In this document: in pieces, positions 1 through 8,456 of the stretch
How positions within the stretch are numbered: the first letter of the stretch is position 1
Layout of the letters: the number at the start of each line of letters is the position of its first letter
Assembly: GCA_036379455.1 (NCBI GenBank)
Contig: DASVGQ010000160.1
Location: 1-64,000 of the forward strand
Reading direction: 5' to 3'
DNA length: 64,000 nt
Origin: SCRT01 sp036379455
Lineage (GTDB): Bacteria; Pseudomonadota; Gammaproteobacteria; Nevskiales; Nevskiaceae
Translations under genes and position numbers: made by a program
The notes under the pieces: model-generated
What the model was told of the DNA's origin: nothing
The model's database searches: none
The model's input: the letters and a program-made list of their open reading frames with translations, nothing else

Positions 1-110
1 ATGATGCTTCCGGCGAGGACGTGCTCACCACCAAAGCGCTTGATGCCGAGGCGCTTGGACTGCGAATCGCGTCCGTTGCGAGTGCTGCCGCCTGCTTTCT
101 TGTGTGCCAT
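1..110 (-). CDS. rpmA: 50S ribosomal protein L27 (partial, N-terminal part)
   Basis: The reverse strand from position 110 reads MAHKKAGGSTRNGRDS followed by QSKRLGIKRFGGE, the invariant N-terminus of bacterial L27, a structural protein of the 50S subunit near the peptidyl transferase centre. The gene runs off the left edge of the window, so only about 36 of the usual 85 residues are visible. It lies 29 bp downstream of rplU on the same strand, the standard rplU-rpmA pair; obgE often follows but would be outside the window. Confidence 0.95.
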   Translation of the reverse strand, partial: MAHKKAGGSTRNGRDSQSKRLGIKRFGGEHVLAGSI

Positions 111-139
111 GGAATTTCTCGCTCAATGGTCGGCGCGCT

Positions 140-454
140 TCACGCGCCGGCAATCCCCGTGATCTTTACCTGAGTATAATTCTGCCGGTGACCCTGTTCC
201 TTGTGATAGTGCTTCCGGCGACGGTGCTTTAGGATACGCACCTTGTCGCCGCGGCCGTGCGACAGGATCTCGGCGCTCACCGTTGCGCCCGCCACTCCCG
301 GGGTACCCACCTTGACCGCGTCACCATCCGCGACCATCAGCACGTTGTCGAACGTCACGGTCGCACCGGGCTCTCCGGCGAGCGATTCGACGCGCAGCGA
401 ATCTCCCTCGGTCACCTTGTATTGCTTGCCACCCGTTTTGATGACCGCGTACAT
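140..454 (-). CDS. rplU: 50S ribosomal protein L21
   Basis: Ribosomal protein L21 binds 23S rRNA in the 50S subunit. The protein starts MYAVIKTGGKQYKV, the family signature, and ends with the conserved RQNYTQVKITGI segment. I chose the ATG at 454, giving 104 residues (the family norm is about 103), rather than the in-frame ATG 15 nt upstream. A GGAGA motif lies 8 nt before the inner start and forms part of the upstream ATG context. It is the first gene of an rplU-rpmA unit transcribed leftwards and is divergent from ispB. Confidence 0.97.
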   Translation of the reverse strand: MYAVIKTGGKQYKVTEGDSLRVESLAGEPGATVTFDNVLMVADGDAVKVGTPGVAGATVSAEILSHGRGDKVRILKHRRRKHYHKEQGHRQNYTQVKITGIAGA

Positions 455-517
455 AGGGTATTTCTCCATGCGCCGGCGGCGTGCCGCGGCGTCCAGGCGA
501 GTAGGATGAAGGGCGAA

Positions 518-547
518 ATTTTAGTCGGTCACGAGTTCATGCGTCAA
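518..547 (-). promoter_or_regulatory. sigma70-type promoter for rplU-rpmA
   Basis: On the minus strand a TTGACG -35 element (542-547) and a TAAAAT -10 element (518-523) are separated by 18 bp. They lie about 64 bp upstream of the L21 start, in the gap between divergent rplU and ispB. Both hexamers are one mismatch from consensus. Function is inferred from position and match only. Confidence 0.6.
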
Positions 548-637
548 CGCGAATCCACCGTGGCAGTGCAGGCTTCCGTTGACGACGTTGCGGCGGCACC
601 CGTAGCATCGCGGCCGCTCGCCCGCCCGCCGTCCGGC

Positions 638-1606
638 ATGAATCTTCGCACGATCCTCGCCCCGGTCGCGGACGACATGCAGCAGATCGATGGGCTGATC
701 CGCAAGCGGCTGCACTCCGAGGTCGCGCTGATTGGCCAGATCGCAAACTACCTCATCGCTGCAGGCGGCAAGCGCCTGCGCCCAGCGGTGCTGCTGCTGG
801 TCGCGCGGGCGCTCGGCGCGCGCGGCAGCCGGCCGCTGCTGCTGGCAGTGGTCATCGAGTTCATCCACACGGCGACCCTCCTGCACGACGACGTGGTCGA
901 TCACGCCGACCTGCGACGCGGGCAGGCCGCGGCCAGCACCGTCTGGGGAAACGCCAGCGCGGTGCTGTCCGGCGATTTCCTCTATTCGCGCAGCTTCCAG
1001 CTCATGGTGGAAGCGGGCGGCATGGAGGTCATGCGCATCATGGCGGACGCCACGAACGCCATCGCCGAAGGCGAAGTGCAGCAGTTGATGAACAGCCACG
1101 ATCCGGATGTCGATGAGCAGCGCTATCTGCGCGTGATCGAGCTCAAGACCGCCCGGCTCTTCGAGGCCGCGACGGCGCTTGGCGCGGTGTGCGCGGACGT
1201 CGATGCGGCGCTCGTGGAAAAGCTCCGGCGCTTCGGGCGGTGCATCGGCATGGCCTATCAGCTCATCGACGACCTGCTGGATTACATCGCCGATCCGCAC
1301 GTCAGCGGGAAGAATATCGGCATCGATCTGGCGGAAGGCAAACCGACGCTGCCGCTGATCTACGCCATGGCGAACGGCAGCGCCGCGGACGCGTCACGCA
1401 TCCGGGCGGCGATTTCGAGCGGGACGGCGGACGAGTTGCACAGCATGCTGCGAATCGTTGAACGCAGCGGGGCGATCCCCTACACTCGCGCCCTCGCGAC
1501 GCGGTACTGCAACTCGGCGGTACAGCTGCTGCAGGACGTACCGGCGTCAAGGCACCGCGATGCCTTGCTTGCCGTCGCCGGCTTCGTGACCGCACGCTGC
1601 GCCTGA
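638..1606 (+). CDS. ispB: octaprenyl (polyprenyl) diphosphate synthase
   Basis: Trans-isoprenyl diphosphate synthase that elongates farnesyl diphosphate with isopentenyl diphosphate to make the ubiquinone side chain. The protein is 322 residues, like E. coli IspB (323). It begins MNLRTILAPVADDMQQ, has GGKRLRP near residue 43, the first Asp-rich motif DDVVD at 84-88 and the second, DDLLD, at about 211-215, then GKPTLPL. The reading frame stays open upstream to about 257, but homology begins at the ATG at 638. Chain length (C40 or other) cannot be read from the sequence. It is divergent from rplU and followed by tRNA-Pro. Confidence 0.93.
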   Translation: MNLRTILAPVADDMQQIDGLIRKRLHSEVALIGQIANYLIAAGGKRLRPAVLLLVARALGARGSRPLLLAVVIEFIHTATLLHDDVVDHADLRRGQAAASTVWGNASAVLSGDFLYSRSFQLMVEAGGMEVMRIMADATNAIAEGEVQQLMNSHDPDVDEQRYLRVIELKTARLFEAATALGAVCADVDAALVEKLRRFGRCIGMAYQLIDDLLDYIADPHVSGKNIGIDLAEGKPTLPLIYAMANGSAADASRIRAAISSGTADELHSMLRIVERSGAIPYTRALATRYCNSAVQLLQDVPASRHRDALLAVAGFVTARCA

Positions 1607-1640
1607 CACGCGACGCGCGTAGGATGCATGCAGCGTCGTT

Positions 1641-1717
<77 letters not shown>

Positions 1718-1793
1718 TTCCAGGGGATCCGCGCGCGGCTTCGATACGCGCGCTGCAGCGTAACCGCACGCATGAACGTCACGCCGTGCGACG

Positions 1794-2981
1794 TCATCCG
1801 GCTTGGGCGACCACGCCCTCTCCGCTCACTGCACCACTGCCAAGAGGCGCGCAGGCGACGCGCACGAGCAGCGAGACGAGGACGACGAGCAGCAGCGCCG
1901 CCCCCACCGTATGCGCCTCCGCCACCCACAGCGGCAGACCGAGCGTGACGTTGGCGATCCCCAGCCCGACCTGCGCAACGACCACCAGCGCGACGGCCGC
2001 TCCATGGCCGCGGAGCCCTCGGCGGGCCGTACAGTAGCCCAACCACAGGCAGTACAGCAGCACGATGAGCGCGCCGAGCCGGTGCATCACCTGGATGGCG
2101 GTGCGTGCCGCCGCGTCGAGCACTCCGCCCTGATAGTCGACGCCGATGTGCCGGGTCAGCACGAAGCCGGCGCGGAAGTTCATCGCCGGCCACCACTGCC
2201 CCAGGCATTCCGGGAAGGCCGCGTGGCCTGTTCCACACGCGAGTCCGGCATAGTTTGTCGACGTCCATCCGCCGAGGAATATCTGCCCGGACAGCAGGAC
2301 CAGGCCGACGATCGTCGCGGCCACCAGCGCGCGGCTTCTCGCTGGAGGGAACCGGCGAATGCTCAGCCGCCACGCAAGCCAGGCAAGCAGCCCGAGCGTC
2401 GCCATGCCGCCACGCAGATGCGCGGTGACGACCACCGGCAGCAGCAGCAACGTGACCGTCCACATGCCGAGCAACGCCTGGAAGCAGACCAGCGCGAGCG
2501 CGAGCACCGCGATCCGGCGCCATCCTCCGCGGTCCCAGAAGACCGCGAGCGCGAGCAGCAGCACCTCCCCCACTCCCGCGATCACGCTCGAAGTCAGGTA
2601 CGCGTGTTCCGTATAAAGCGGAATCCCGATACCGATGAGGACGACGCCGAGGACCGTCAGCGCCAGGCGCCGCTTCGTCGCGAACGTCGCTGCCAACGCC
2701 TCGATCAGCACCAGCACGCCTAGCGTCCCGGCGAGGAAGCGGTGGATCTGCTCACGCCACGCGCGATGCACCTCGACGGGGCGTGCGGGAAACGCCCGGT
2801 CCGCCCGCGCAACCGCGGCCGGCGCCGAGGGCCAGGTGATCTGCCCATAGCATGTCGGCCAATCCGGGCACGACAGGCCGGCATCCGACAAGCGTACGAA
2901 GGCACCGAAGGCCACGAGTACGAACGTGAAGATGCAGGCAACCCACGCAAGGGTCCGCAGCGCCGGAGAGGCCCCTGACAT
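1794..2981 (-). CDS. ctaA: heme A synthase (CtaA/COX15 family)
   Basis: Converts heme O to heme A for the aa3 oxidase, in the inner membrane. At 395 residues it has the family's eight predicted membrane spans, with conserved cysteine pairs in the loops GLSCPDWPTCYGQ (after span 1) and GLACGTG..FPECLG. Histidine heme ligands are visible in VEVHRAWREQIHRF and in the second half (RHIGVDY, MHRLGA). The ATG overlaps the stop of the upstream SCO-like gene by one base (TGATG), so translation is probably coupled. It is the last gene of the minus-strand oxidase operon. Confidence 0.93.
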   Translation of the reverse strand: MSGASPALRTLAWVACIFTFVLVAFGAFVRLSDAGLSCPDWPTCYGQITWPSAPAAVARADRAFPARPVEVHRAWREQIHRFLAGTLGVLVLIEALAATFATKRRLALTVLGVVLIGIGIPLYTEHAYLTSSVIAGVGEVLLLALAVFWDRGGWRRIAVLALALVCFQALLGMWTVTLLLLPVVVTAHLRGGMATLGLLAWLAWRLSIRRFPPARSRALVAATIVGLVLLSGQIFLGGWTSTNYAGLACGTGHAAFPECLGQWWPAMNFRAGFVLTRHIGVDYQGGVLDAAARTAIQVMHRLGALIVLLYCLWLGYCTARRGLRGHGAAVALVVVAQVGLGIANVTLGLPLWVAEAHTVGAALLLVVLVSLLVRVACAPLGSGAVSGEGVVAQAG

Positions 2982-3538
2982 CAGTGCACCACCTTGGCGA
3001 GATCACCGCGCAGTCCATCGGCGTTGAAGTTTGCTGCGTAGCGGATGAACGCCTTGCCGTCCGGCGTGACGAGCACCGCGCTCACCGAGTCGGGCTCACT
3101 GGGGCGATCGGCTGCAAAGGCTTCGGACGACGCGATCCCTACCGCCCACGTGGAGGCCAGCTTCGGGCGTGGATCGCTTCCCGACGCGGGCCCGGCCAGA
3201 TACAGCAGGCGCAACTTGTCGGCGCTCGCGCCCAGCGCGATCTGCGCGCGATGCGTCAGTTCGAGCGTGTTCGTGCAGCGGCGCGCGCAACCGGGCCCCG
3301 GCAGCGCGACGAGCGTCCAGACGGCGTCGCGGTTCGTCCAGGAGAAAGGCCGCCCGTCCGCCAGCCGTACCGGAATCTTGGCGACGTTGACCTCGGGCTG
3401 GATCGGCTGGCCGTAGCTGCGCGCCTTCGGCGCCCATCCAAGAAACCCCATGACCAGCGCAACCGCCACCGGCAACATGAACAGCAGCACGATGAACAGG
3501 CCCTGCAAACGGCCTCGGTTTCGCGGAGTCACTGCCAT
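2981..3538 (-). CDS. membrane-anchored SCO-like protein of the oxidase operon
   Basis: 185 residues: one N-terminal membrane span (about residues 11-33) and then a periplasmic domain resembling the thioredoxin-like SCO fold, with a CARRC motif at C84/C88 and a late VTPDGKAFIRY strand. A protein of this kind sits between SURF1 and CtaA in many proteobacterial cox operons. The His that completes the SCO copper site is not evident, so copper binding is uncertain. It overlaps ctaA and starts 4 bp after SURF1 ends. A role in oxidase assembly is inferred from context. Confidence 0.7.
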   Translation of the reverse strand: MAVTPRNRGRLQGLFIVLLFMLPVAVALVMGFLGWAPKARSYGQPIQPEVNVAKIPVRLADGRPFSWTNRDAVWTLVALPGPGCARRCTNTLELTHRAQIALGASADKLRLLYLAGPASGSDPRPKLASTWAVGIASSEAFAADRPSEPDSVSAVLVTPDGKAFIRYAANFNADGLRGDLAKVVH

Positions 3539-3542
3539 CGGT

Positions 3543-4283
3543 TCACCTCACAGCCCGGCCGCGTTCGCGTTTGACACGATGCAGGACGAGAAACACGAGC
3601 ACCGTCACGAACGCGAAGGTGAACCACTGGAAGGCGTAGGCCATGTGCCGCGACGGGGTCATCGAAATGTTCGCGTTCCAGATCCGCAGGTAGGCGCTGT
3701 GGGGATCTGGATCCAACAGCAGGACGTGCGGAAGGATGGACGTGTGGAGGTCATCGGCGATCTGGCGTGTGCTGATCCACGTCACCAGCTTGGGCCATGT
3801 TGTTTCGTGGATCAGGGGATTGCCGCCGAGCTTCAGCCCTGGCGGCGGCGGCGGCGCGTAGATGCCGGTAAGCGTCACCGTGCCCGCCGGGATCGGCGGC
3901 AACGCCGGCAGTCGGGTGGCGTCCGGCCCGCGGTTGGGCAGGAAGCCGAGGTTGACGAGCACGCTTGTGTGAGCGCCCGAAGGCCGGAAGGGGACGAACA
4001 CCATGACGCCGAGCATGTTGTCGCGCATCTGGTCATCGAGCAGGTACGTCCTGTGGCCGTCGAGCTGGCCTCTCACCCGCACGTGCGGATAATCGCCGCG
4101 GTGCGGATCGGCGACGGCCGTCGCAAGCGGTACGAGCGAAGCATCCGCGGCGCGATGGAAACGGACGAGCACGGTCTGCTTGTAGCTGGCCCGATGCACC
4201 TGCCAGACCCCGAGCGCGCAGAACACGGCCACGCCGGCGACGGTCAGCAGCACAGCGAGTACACTCGGTCGACGGATGCGCAT
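3543..4283 (-). CDS. SURF1 family cytochrome oxidase assembly protein
   Basis: SURF1 proteins help insert heme A into subunit I of cytochrome oxidase. The 246 residues have the family plan: an N-terminal membrane span with GVWQVHRASYKQ just after it, a large periplasmic domain containing RVRGQLDG, a LLDDQMRDNMLGV segment and LVNLGFLPNRG, then a C-terminal span preceded by HMAYAFQWFTFA. It lies in the oxidase operon between coxC and the SCO-like gene; the small DUF2909 gene on the opposite strand separates it from coxC. Confidence 0.9.
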   Translation of the reverse strand: MRIRRPSVLAVLLTVAGVAVFCALGVWQVHRASYKQTVLVRFHRAADASLVPLATAVADPHRGDYPHVRVRGQLDGHRTYLLDDQMRDNMLGVMVFVPFRPSGAHTSVLVNLGFLPNRGPDATRLPALPPIPAGTVTLTGIYAPPPPPGLKLGGNPLIHETTWPKLVTWISTRQIADDLHTSILPHVLLLDPDPHSAYLRIWNANISMTPSRHMAYAFQWFTFAFVTVLVFLVLHRVKRERGRAVR

Positions 4284-4348
4284 CGCGCGGCGGAAGTCAA
4301 CACCGCGGCGGTGCGGCCATCACCGATGCCTTCCTGCGTGCCGTCCTC

Positions 4349-4579
4349 ATGTCCGTCACCCGTGCCTACCAGATCGCGTTGGTCGTCGTGCTTTTTCTGG
4401 TGGTCTTCGAGCTGGTGCAGGCCGGATATTTCATGGTCGCAGATCGCAAGAAGCCGGGAAGCCGGCGCACGGCGTGGGCGCTCACTCGCCGCGTCGGCCT
4501 GTCGATCCTGTTGATCGTTCTCATCGTCGTGGGCATCCGCACCGGCATCCTGCATCCGCACGGCGTCTACGTTCCCTGA
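4349..4579 (+). CDS. DUF2909 twin-transmembrane protein
   Basis: 76 residues with two hydrophobic spans (about 8-29 and 48-65) separated by a basic loop RKKPGSRRTAWALTRRVG, the pattern of DUF2909 proteins that accompany cytochrome oxidase operons. It is on the plus strand, divergent from SURF1 and convergent with coxC. In many proteobacteria the same gene lies between coxC and SURF1, also in the opposite orientation. Function unknown; a role in oxidase biogenesis is inferred from recurrent context. Confidence 0.8.
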   Translation: MSVTRAYQIALVVVLFLVVFELVQAGYFMVADRKKPGSRRTAWALTRRVGLSILLIVLIVVGIRTGILHPHGVYVP

Positions 4580-4660
4580 CGCGGCGCGGGACCCAGCGTG
4601 CCGCAGTGTGCGCCGCAACACCGCGGGCCCACTCGGACCCCTCGCCCGCCGGGCCGATGG

Positions 4661-5530
4661 CTACAGGATGTAGACGAACAGGAACAGGTTCAGCCACACC
4701 ACGTCCACGAAGTGCCAGTACCAGGACACCGCCTCGAAGCCGAAGGCATGCTCGCGGTCGAAGTGGCCGCGCGCGCACCGCAGCCAGATCACGATCAGCA
4801 TGATGGTGCCGATGGTGACGTGCAGGCAGTGGAAGCCGGTGAGAATGTAGAAGGTCGCGCCGTAGATGCCGCTGTGCAGCGTCATGTTGAAATGCGCGTA
4901 GTTGTCCCAGTACTCGTGCGCCTGGCCGTAGAGGAACGCGATGCCCAGCAACACCGTCACACCGAGCCACGCGAGCAGCTGCTTGCGGTGATTGGCCAGG
5001 AGGCGATGATGGCCGATCGTCAGCGTGAAGCTCGAGGCCAGCAGCAGGATGGTGTTGATCAACGGGATGCCCCACGGCGACGTCGCGCTGAACGCGCCGC
5101 CGATCGCCAGCGGTCCATTGGTCGGCCAGGTGCTGGCGTAGCCATGCCAGATGAAGGCGTGGGTCAACAACCCCTTCTCTCCCGCGCCCCCCATCCACGG
5201 CACCACGAACATGCGGATGTAGAACAGGCCGCCGAAAAACGCGAGGAAGAAGAACACTTCGGAGACGATGAACCACACCATGCCGATCCTGAACGAGGTA
5301 TCGGCCTGCTGGTTGAATACGCCGCTCATCGACTCGTGAATGACGCGTCCGAACCAGCCGAAGAACATCGTCGCGAGGATGAGCGCGCCGACGACCAGGA
5401 CCACCGGTCCGAATGGCACGTTGCCGATCAACCAGTTGCCGGCGCCGACCACCATCACCAAGAGGGCGATCGCTGCCACAATCGGCCAGGAGCTTCGGTG
5501 CGGAACGTAGTAGAGCTCGGGTTGACTCAT
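4661..5530 (-). CDS. ctaE: cytochrome c oxidase subunit III
   Basis: Integral membrane subunit III of the aa3 oxidase. The 289 residues show the SWPIVAAIALLVMVVGAGNW start, the conserved Glu in FIVSEVFFFLAFFGGLFY, the motif WHGYASTWPTNG, and the C-terminal GFHCLHVTIGT and YWHFVDVVWLNLFLFVYIL. It follows the small membrane protein gene by 19 bp and belongs to the coxBAC operon. Confidence 0.95.
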   Translation of the reverse strand: MSQPELYYVPHRSSWPIVAAIALLVMVVGAGNWLIGNVPFGPVVLVVGALILATMFFGWFGRVIHESMSGVFNQQADTSFRIGMVWFIVSEVFFFLAFFGGLFYIRMFVVPWMGGAGEKGLLTHAFIWHGYASTWPTNGPLAIGGAFSATSPWGIPLINTILLLASSFTLTIGHHRLLANHRKQLLAWLGVTVLLGIAFLYGQAHEYWDNYAHFNMTLHSGIYGATFYILTGFHCLHVTIGTIMLIVIWLRCARGHFDREHAFGFEAVSWYWHFVDVVWLNLFLFVYIL

Positions 5531-5549
5531 GGTCGTGGTCGCGTGCAGT

Positions 5550-5846
5550 TCAGGATTGCGAAGGAGAGTGGGTCTGCGAGCGCGTGACGGCAGGCGCGCC
5601 GGGCGGTGCCGCGGTGGCGGTAGCGGTGGCCGTCGCCCGTGCCGGGTGCCACGAGGTGTACAGATGGCCGTCGTGTCCCATCACCAGGGCCAGGCCGTAG
5701 AACGCGAGTGCGATCCCGCCAATGATCCACGCCGTGCGCATGGCGCCGCGATGCCCGTGGATGCTGCGGTTGCGCGTGCCGTCGGGCGCCGAGCGCGAGG
5801 ACCACGTTCTGCGTTTTTCCTGCCGTAGCGGCGCTTCCTTCGTCAT
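5550..5846 (-). CDS. small single-span membrane protein between coxA and coxC
   Basis: 98 residues: a basic N-terminus (about 1-35), one membrane span (AWIIGGIALAFYGLALVMG) and an Ala/Thr-rich tail. Its ATG overlaps the coxA stop by 4 bp (ATGA), which suggests translational coupling and a real gene. Similarly placed proteins are annotated as small oxidase subunit or small assembly proteins. I do not recognise a specific family, and an internal ATG (MRTAWII) could be the true start. In many proteobacteria cox11/ctaG occupies this slot. Confidence 0.6.
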   Translation of the reverse strand: MTKEAPLRQEKRRTWSSRSAPDGTRNRSIHGHRGAMRTAWIIGGIALAFYGLALVMGHDGHLYTSWHPARATATATATAAPPGAPAVTRSQTHSPSQS

Positions 5847-7456
5847 GAGGCGTATTCGCCGTTGGCGAGGATCGAGTCGTCATCGATCACCGGCGGCGTC
5901 GTGAAGCTGTGGTGCGGAGCGGGCGACGGGATGGTCCACTCGAGCCCGTAGGCGTGTTCCCACACCTTCGAAGTTGCCTTCGATTTCGCGAAGAACACCG
6001 TGTAGACGAGGATGCCGACGAAGATGAGCTGCGTGGCGCCGAACCAGAACCCGCCAATCGACGCAACCATGTTCCAGCCGGAAAAGGCGACGTTGTAGTC
6101 CGGGATGCGGCGCGGCATGCCGGCGAGTCCGAGGAACGCCATCGGCATGAACAGCACGTTGATGGAAATCGCGCTCGACCAGAAGTGCAGCTTCGTCCAG
6201 AAGTTCGAATACATGTGCCCGGTCCACTTCGGCAGCCAGAAGTACACCGCGCCGATGATCGCGAACAGCGAGCCGGCGGCCAGCACGTAGTGGAAATGCG
6301 AGACGATGAAGTAGGTGTTGTTGTACTGGAAGTCGGCGGGAACCAGCGCCATCATCACGCCCGAGAAGCCGCCGATCGTGAACTGCACGATGAAGGCGAT
6401 GGCCCACAGCATGGGAATCTCGAAGGTCAGCGAACCCTTCCACATGGTCGCCGTCCAGTTGAAGATCTTCACGCCGGTGGGGATGGCGATGAGCATCGTC
6501 GCGTACATGAAAAACACCTCGCCGCCGAGCGGGATCCCGTCGATGAACATGTGGTGCGCCCACACGAGAAACGACAGGAAGCCGATGCAGGCGATGGCGA
6601 ACACCATCGTCTTGTAGCCGAACAGGGGTTTTCGCGCGAAGGCCGGCACGATCTCCGAGATGATGCCGAAGGCAGGCAGCACCATGATGTAGACCTCGGG
6701 GTGGCCGAAGAACCAGAACACGTGCATGTACATCACCGGGTCGCCGCCGGCCGCCGCGTTGAAGAAGTTCGTGCCGAAGAAGCGGTCGAACAGCAGCATC
6801 GTCACGGCACCCGAGAGCACCGGCATCACGGCGATCACGAGAAACGAGGTGACGAGCCAGGACCAGCAGAACATCGGCAGCTTGAGCAGGTCCATGCCCG
6901 GCGCGCGCATGTTGAGAATCGTCGCGATGATGTTGATGGAGCCGAGCACGGAGCTGATGCCCATCAAGTGGATGGCGAAGATCTCGAAGGCGTCCGCGTC
7001 GCCCATCTGCAGGATCAGCGGCGGGTAGTTCGTCCAGCCCGCGGCGGGCGCGCCGCCCGGCACGAAGAAGGTCGAATACAGCATGATGAAGCCCGCGACC
7101 AGCAGCCAGAAGGACAGGTTGTTGAGCCGCGGCAGCGCCATGTCGGGAGCGCCGATCTGCAGCGGGATCATCCAGTTCGCGAGGCCCACGAACGCCGGCA
7201 TGATCACGCCGAAGATCATGGTCAACCCGTGCATGGAGATGAGCTCGTTGAAGAAGTACGGCTGCATCAGCTGCAGCCCGGGCTCGAACAGCTCCATGCG
7301 CATGAGCATGGCGAGGCCGCCGCCGACAAACAGCATCAGGCATGAGAACAACAGGTACAGCGTGCCGATGTCCTTGTGGTTCGTAGACAGGAACCAGCGG
7401 CGGAAGAAGCCTTCGTAGTGTTCCTCGAAGGGGATCGCCTGTGCGGTAGTCGCCAT
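5843..7456 (-). CDS. ctaD: cytochrome c oxidase subunit I (aa3 type)
   Basis: Catalytic subunit of the heme-copper oxidase, reducing O2 to water and pumping protons. At 537 residues it has heme a ligands H76 and H389, heme a3 ligand H387, CuB ligands H252, H301 and H302, and the cross-link Tyr in GHPEVY (E254, Y256), which marks a type A1 enzyme. D-channel residues D105 and N112 (GAPDMALPRLNN) and the K-channel Lys of PTGVK (K330) are intact. Where the Mg/Mn-binding His-Asp normally precedes the heme ligands, it reads YNNTYF (N379-N380), an unusual change. It lies 31 bp downstream of coxB. Confidence 0.97.
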   Translation of the reverse strand: MATTAQAIPFEEHYEGFFRRWFLSTNHKDIGTLYLLFSCLMLFVGGGLAMLMRMELFEPGLQLMQPYFFNELISMHGLTMIFGVIMPAFVGLANWMIPLQIGAPDMALPRLNNLSFWLLVAGFIMLYSTFFVPGGAPAAGWTNYPPLILQMGDADAFEIFAIHLMGISSVLGSINIIATILNMRAPGMDLLKLPMFCWSWLVTSFLVIAVMPVLSGAVTMLLFDRFFGTNFFNAAAGGDPVMYMHVFWFFGHPEVYIMVLPAFGIISEIVPAFARKPLFGYKTMVFAIACIGFLSFLVWAHHMFIDGIPLGGEVFFMYATMLIAIPTGVKIFNWTATMWKGSLTFEIPMLWAIAFIVQFTIGGFSGVMMALVPADFQYNNTYFIVSHFHYVLAAGSLFAIIGAVYFWLPKWTGHMYSNFWTKLHFWSSAISINVLFMPMAFLGLAGMPRRIPDYNVAFSGWNMVASIGGFWFGATQLIFVGILVYTVFFAKSKATSKVWEHAYGLEWTIPSPAPHHSFTTPPVIDDDSILANGEYAS

Positions 7457-7487
7457 GATTGGAATCCTCTGAAACGCCCGCCTGTCG

Positions 7488-8456
7488 CTACTTTTCCGGC
7501 GCCGCGGCGGCGATCAGCCGCTGGGGTTGGGCCGACGCCGACTCGCTGGCCGTCGGCGCAGCGCCCTTCCCCGCCTGTTTCTGCTCCGCCAGCCACTTCT
7601 GGAAATTCGCGCGCGGCAGCACCACCACCACGATCGGCATGGCGCTGTGGTCCTGGCCACACAGGACATAGCATTGGCCACGGTAGATGCCCGGCTTGTC
7701 GACCGTCGCCCACGCGTCGTTCATCATTCCGGGGATCGCCGCCTTCTTGATGCCGAAGTCCGGCACGCCCCAGCCGTGGACCACGTCGTCCGACGTGATC
7801 AGGAAGCGCACCTTGGTGTGGTCCGGGATCACCAGCGGATGCGTGACGTTGAGCAGGTAGTCGTGGAACCCGCCCTTGAACTTGTAGCCGGCGATGTCCC
7901 GCGGCTTGGCCACGATGCTCCATGGGTCGATGCCGGAATCGAGCTGGCGCGCCTTGTTGCTGTTCCACGCCAGCCGCGACCACACCGTGGGCAGCGTGTC
8001 GAGCGACTTGCCGTCGTAGCTGATGTAGTTGTAGCTCCACAGCCACTGGTAGCCGGTGACCTTGACGGTCATCTCGCTGTTGTGGCTGTCGTATATCTCG
8101 CGCGTCAGGATCGTGGCGGGTGCCGCGAGCCCGATCAGGATCAGGAGCGGTACGGCCGTCCAAGTGATTTCCACCCACTTGTTGCCGTGCCAACCGCTGG
8201 CAACGGCGCCCTTCGATTTGCGGAACCGCAGGATCTCGATAAACATCGCGCCGAACACGCCGATACCGAGCGCCACGCAGACCCAGAACGCCGCCATGTG
8301 CAGGTCCCAGATCTGCTGCGACATGGGGGTGACCCCGTGCGGCATGTTGATCTGCCAGTCGTGCGGGTTCGCGGACGCGGAGAGCGAAACGAGCAGCCCG
8401 GCCAGCGCCGCTGTCCCGCCGATCCACCGCCTCCAGTGCCTGTGGCTGCGAAGCAT
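7488..8456 (-). CDS. ctaC: cytochrome c oxidase subunit II (CuA subunit)
   Basis: Receives electrons from cytochrome c through the binuclear CuA centre. 322 residues from the ATG at 8456, chosen because MLRSHRHWRRW starts a signal peptide (cleavage near SASA) and AAGGA lies upstream; the frame is open further but without homology. Two membrane spans follow, including the K-channel Glu in NKWVEITWTAVP, then the CuA domain with CYVLCGQDHSAM (residues 262-273), all C/C/H/M ligands present plus the earlier His of DDVVHGWG. The Glu normally between the cysteines is Val (V264). There is no C-terminal cytochrome domain. Confidence 0.95.
   Translation of the reverse strand: MLRSHRHWRRWIGGTAALAGLLVSLSASANPHDWQINMPHGVTPMSQQIWDLHMAAFWVCVALGIGVFGAMFIEILRFRKSKGAVASGWHGNKWVEITWTAVPLLILIGLAAPATILTREIYDSHNSEMTVKVTGYQWLWSYNYISYDGKSLDTLPTVWSRLAWNSNKARQLDSGIDPWSIVAKPRDIAGYKFKGGFHDYLLNVTHPLVIPDHTKVRFLITSDDVVHGWGVPDFGIKKAAIPGMMNDAWATVDKPGIYRGQCYVLCGQDHSAMPIVVVVLPRANFQKWLAEQKQAGKGAAPTASESASAQPQRLIAAAAPEK

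Noticed and set aside
5880..7345. Long open frames on both strands overlapping coxA
   Set aside because: Both are out of frame with coxA, rich in Arg/His and without membrane spans or motifs, while coxA itself is fully conserved.
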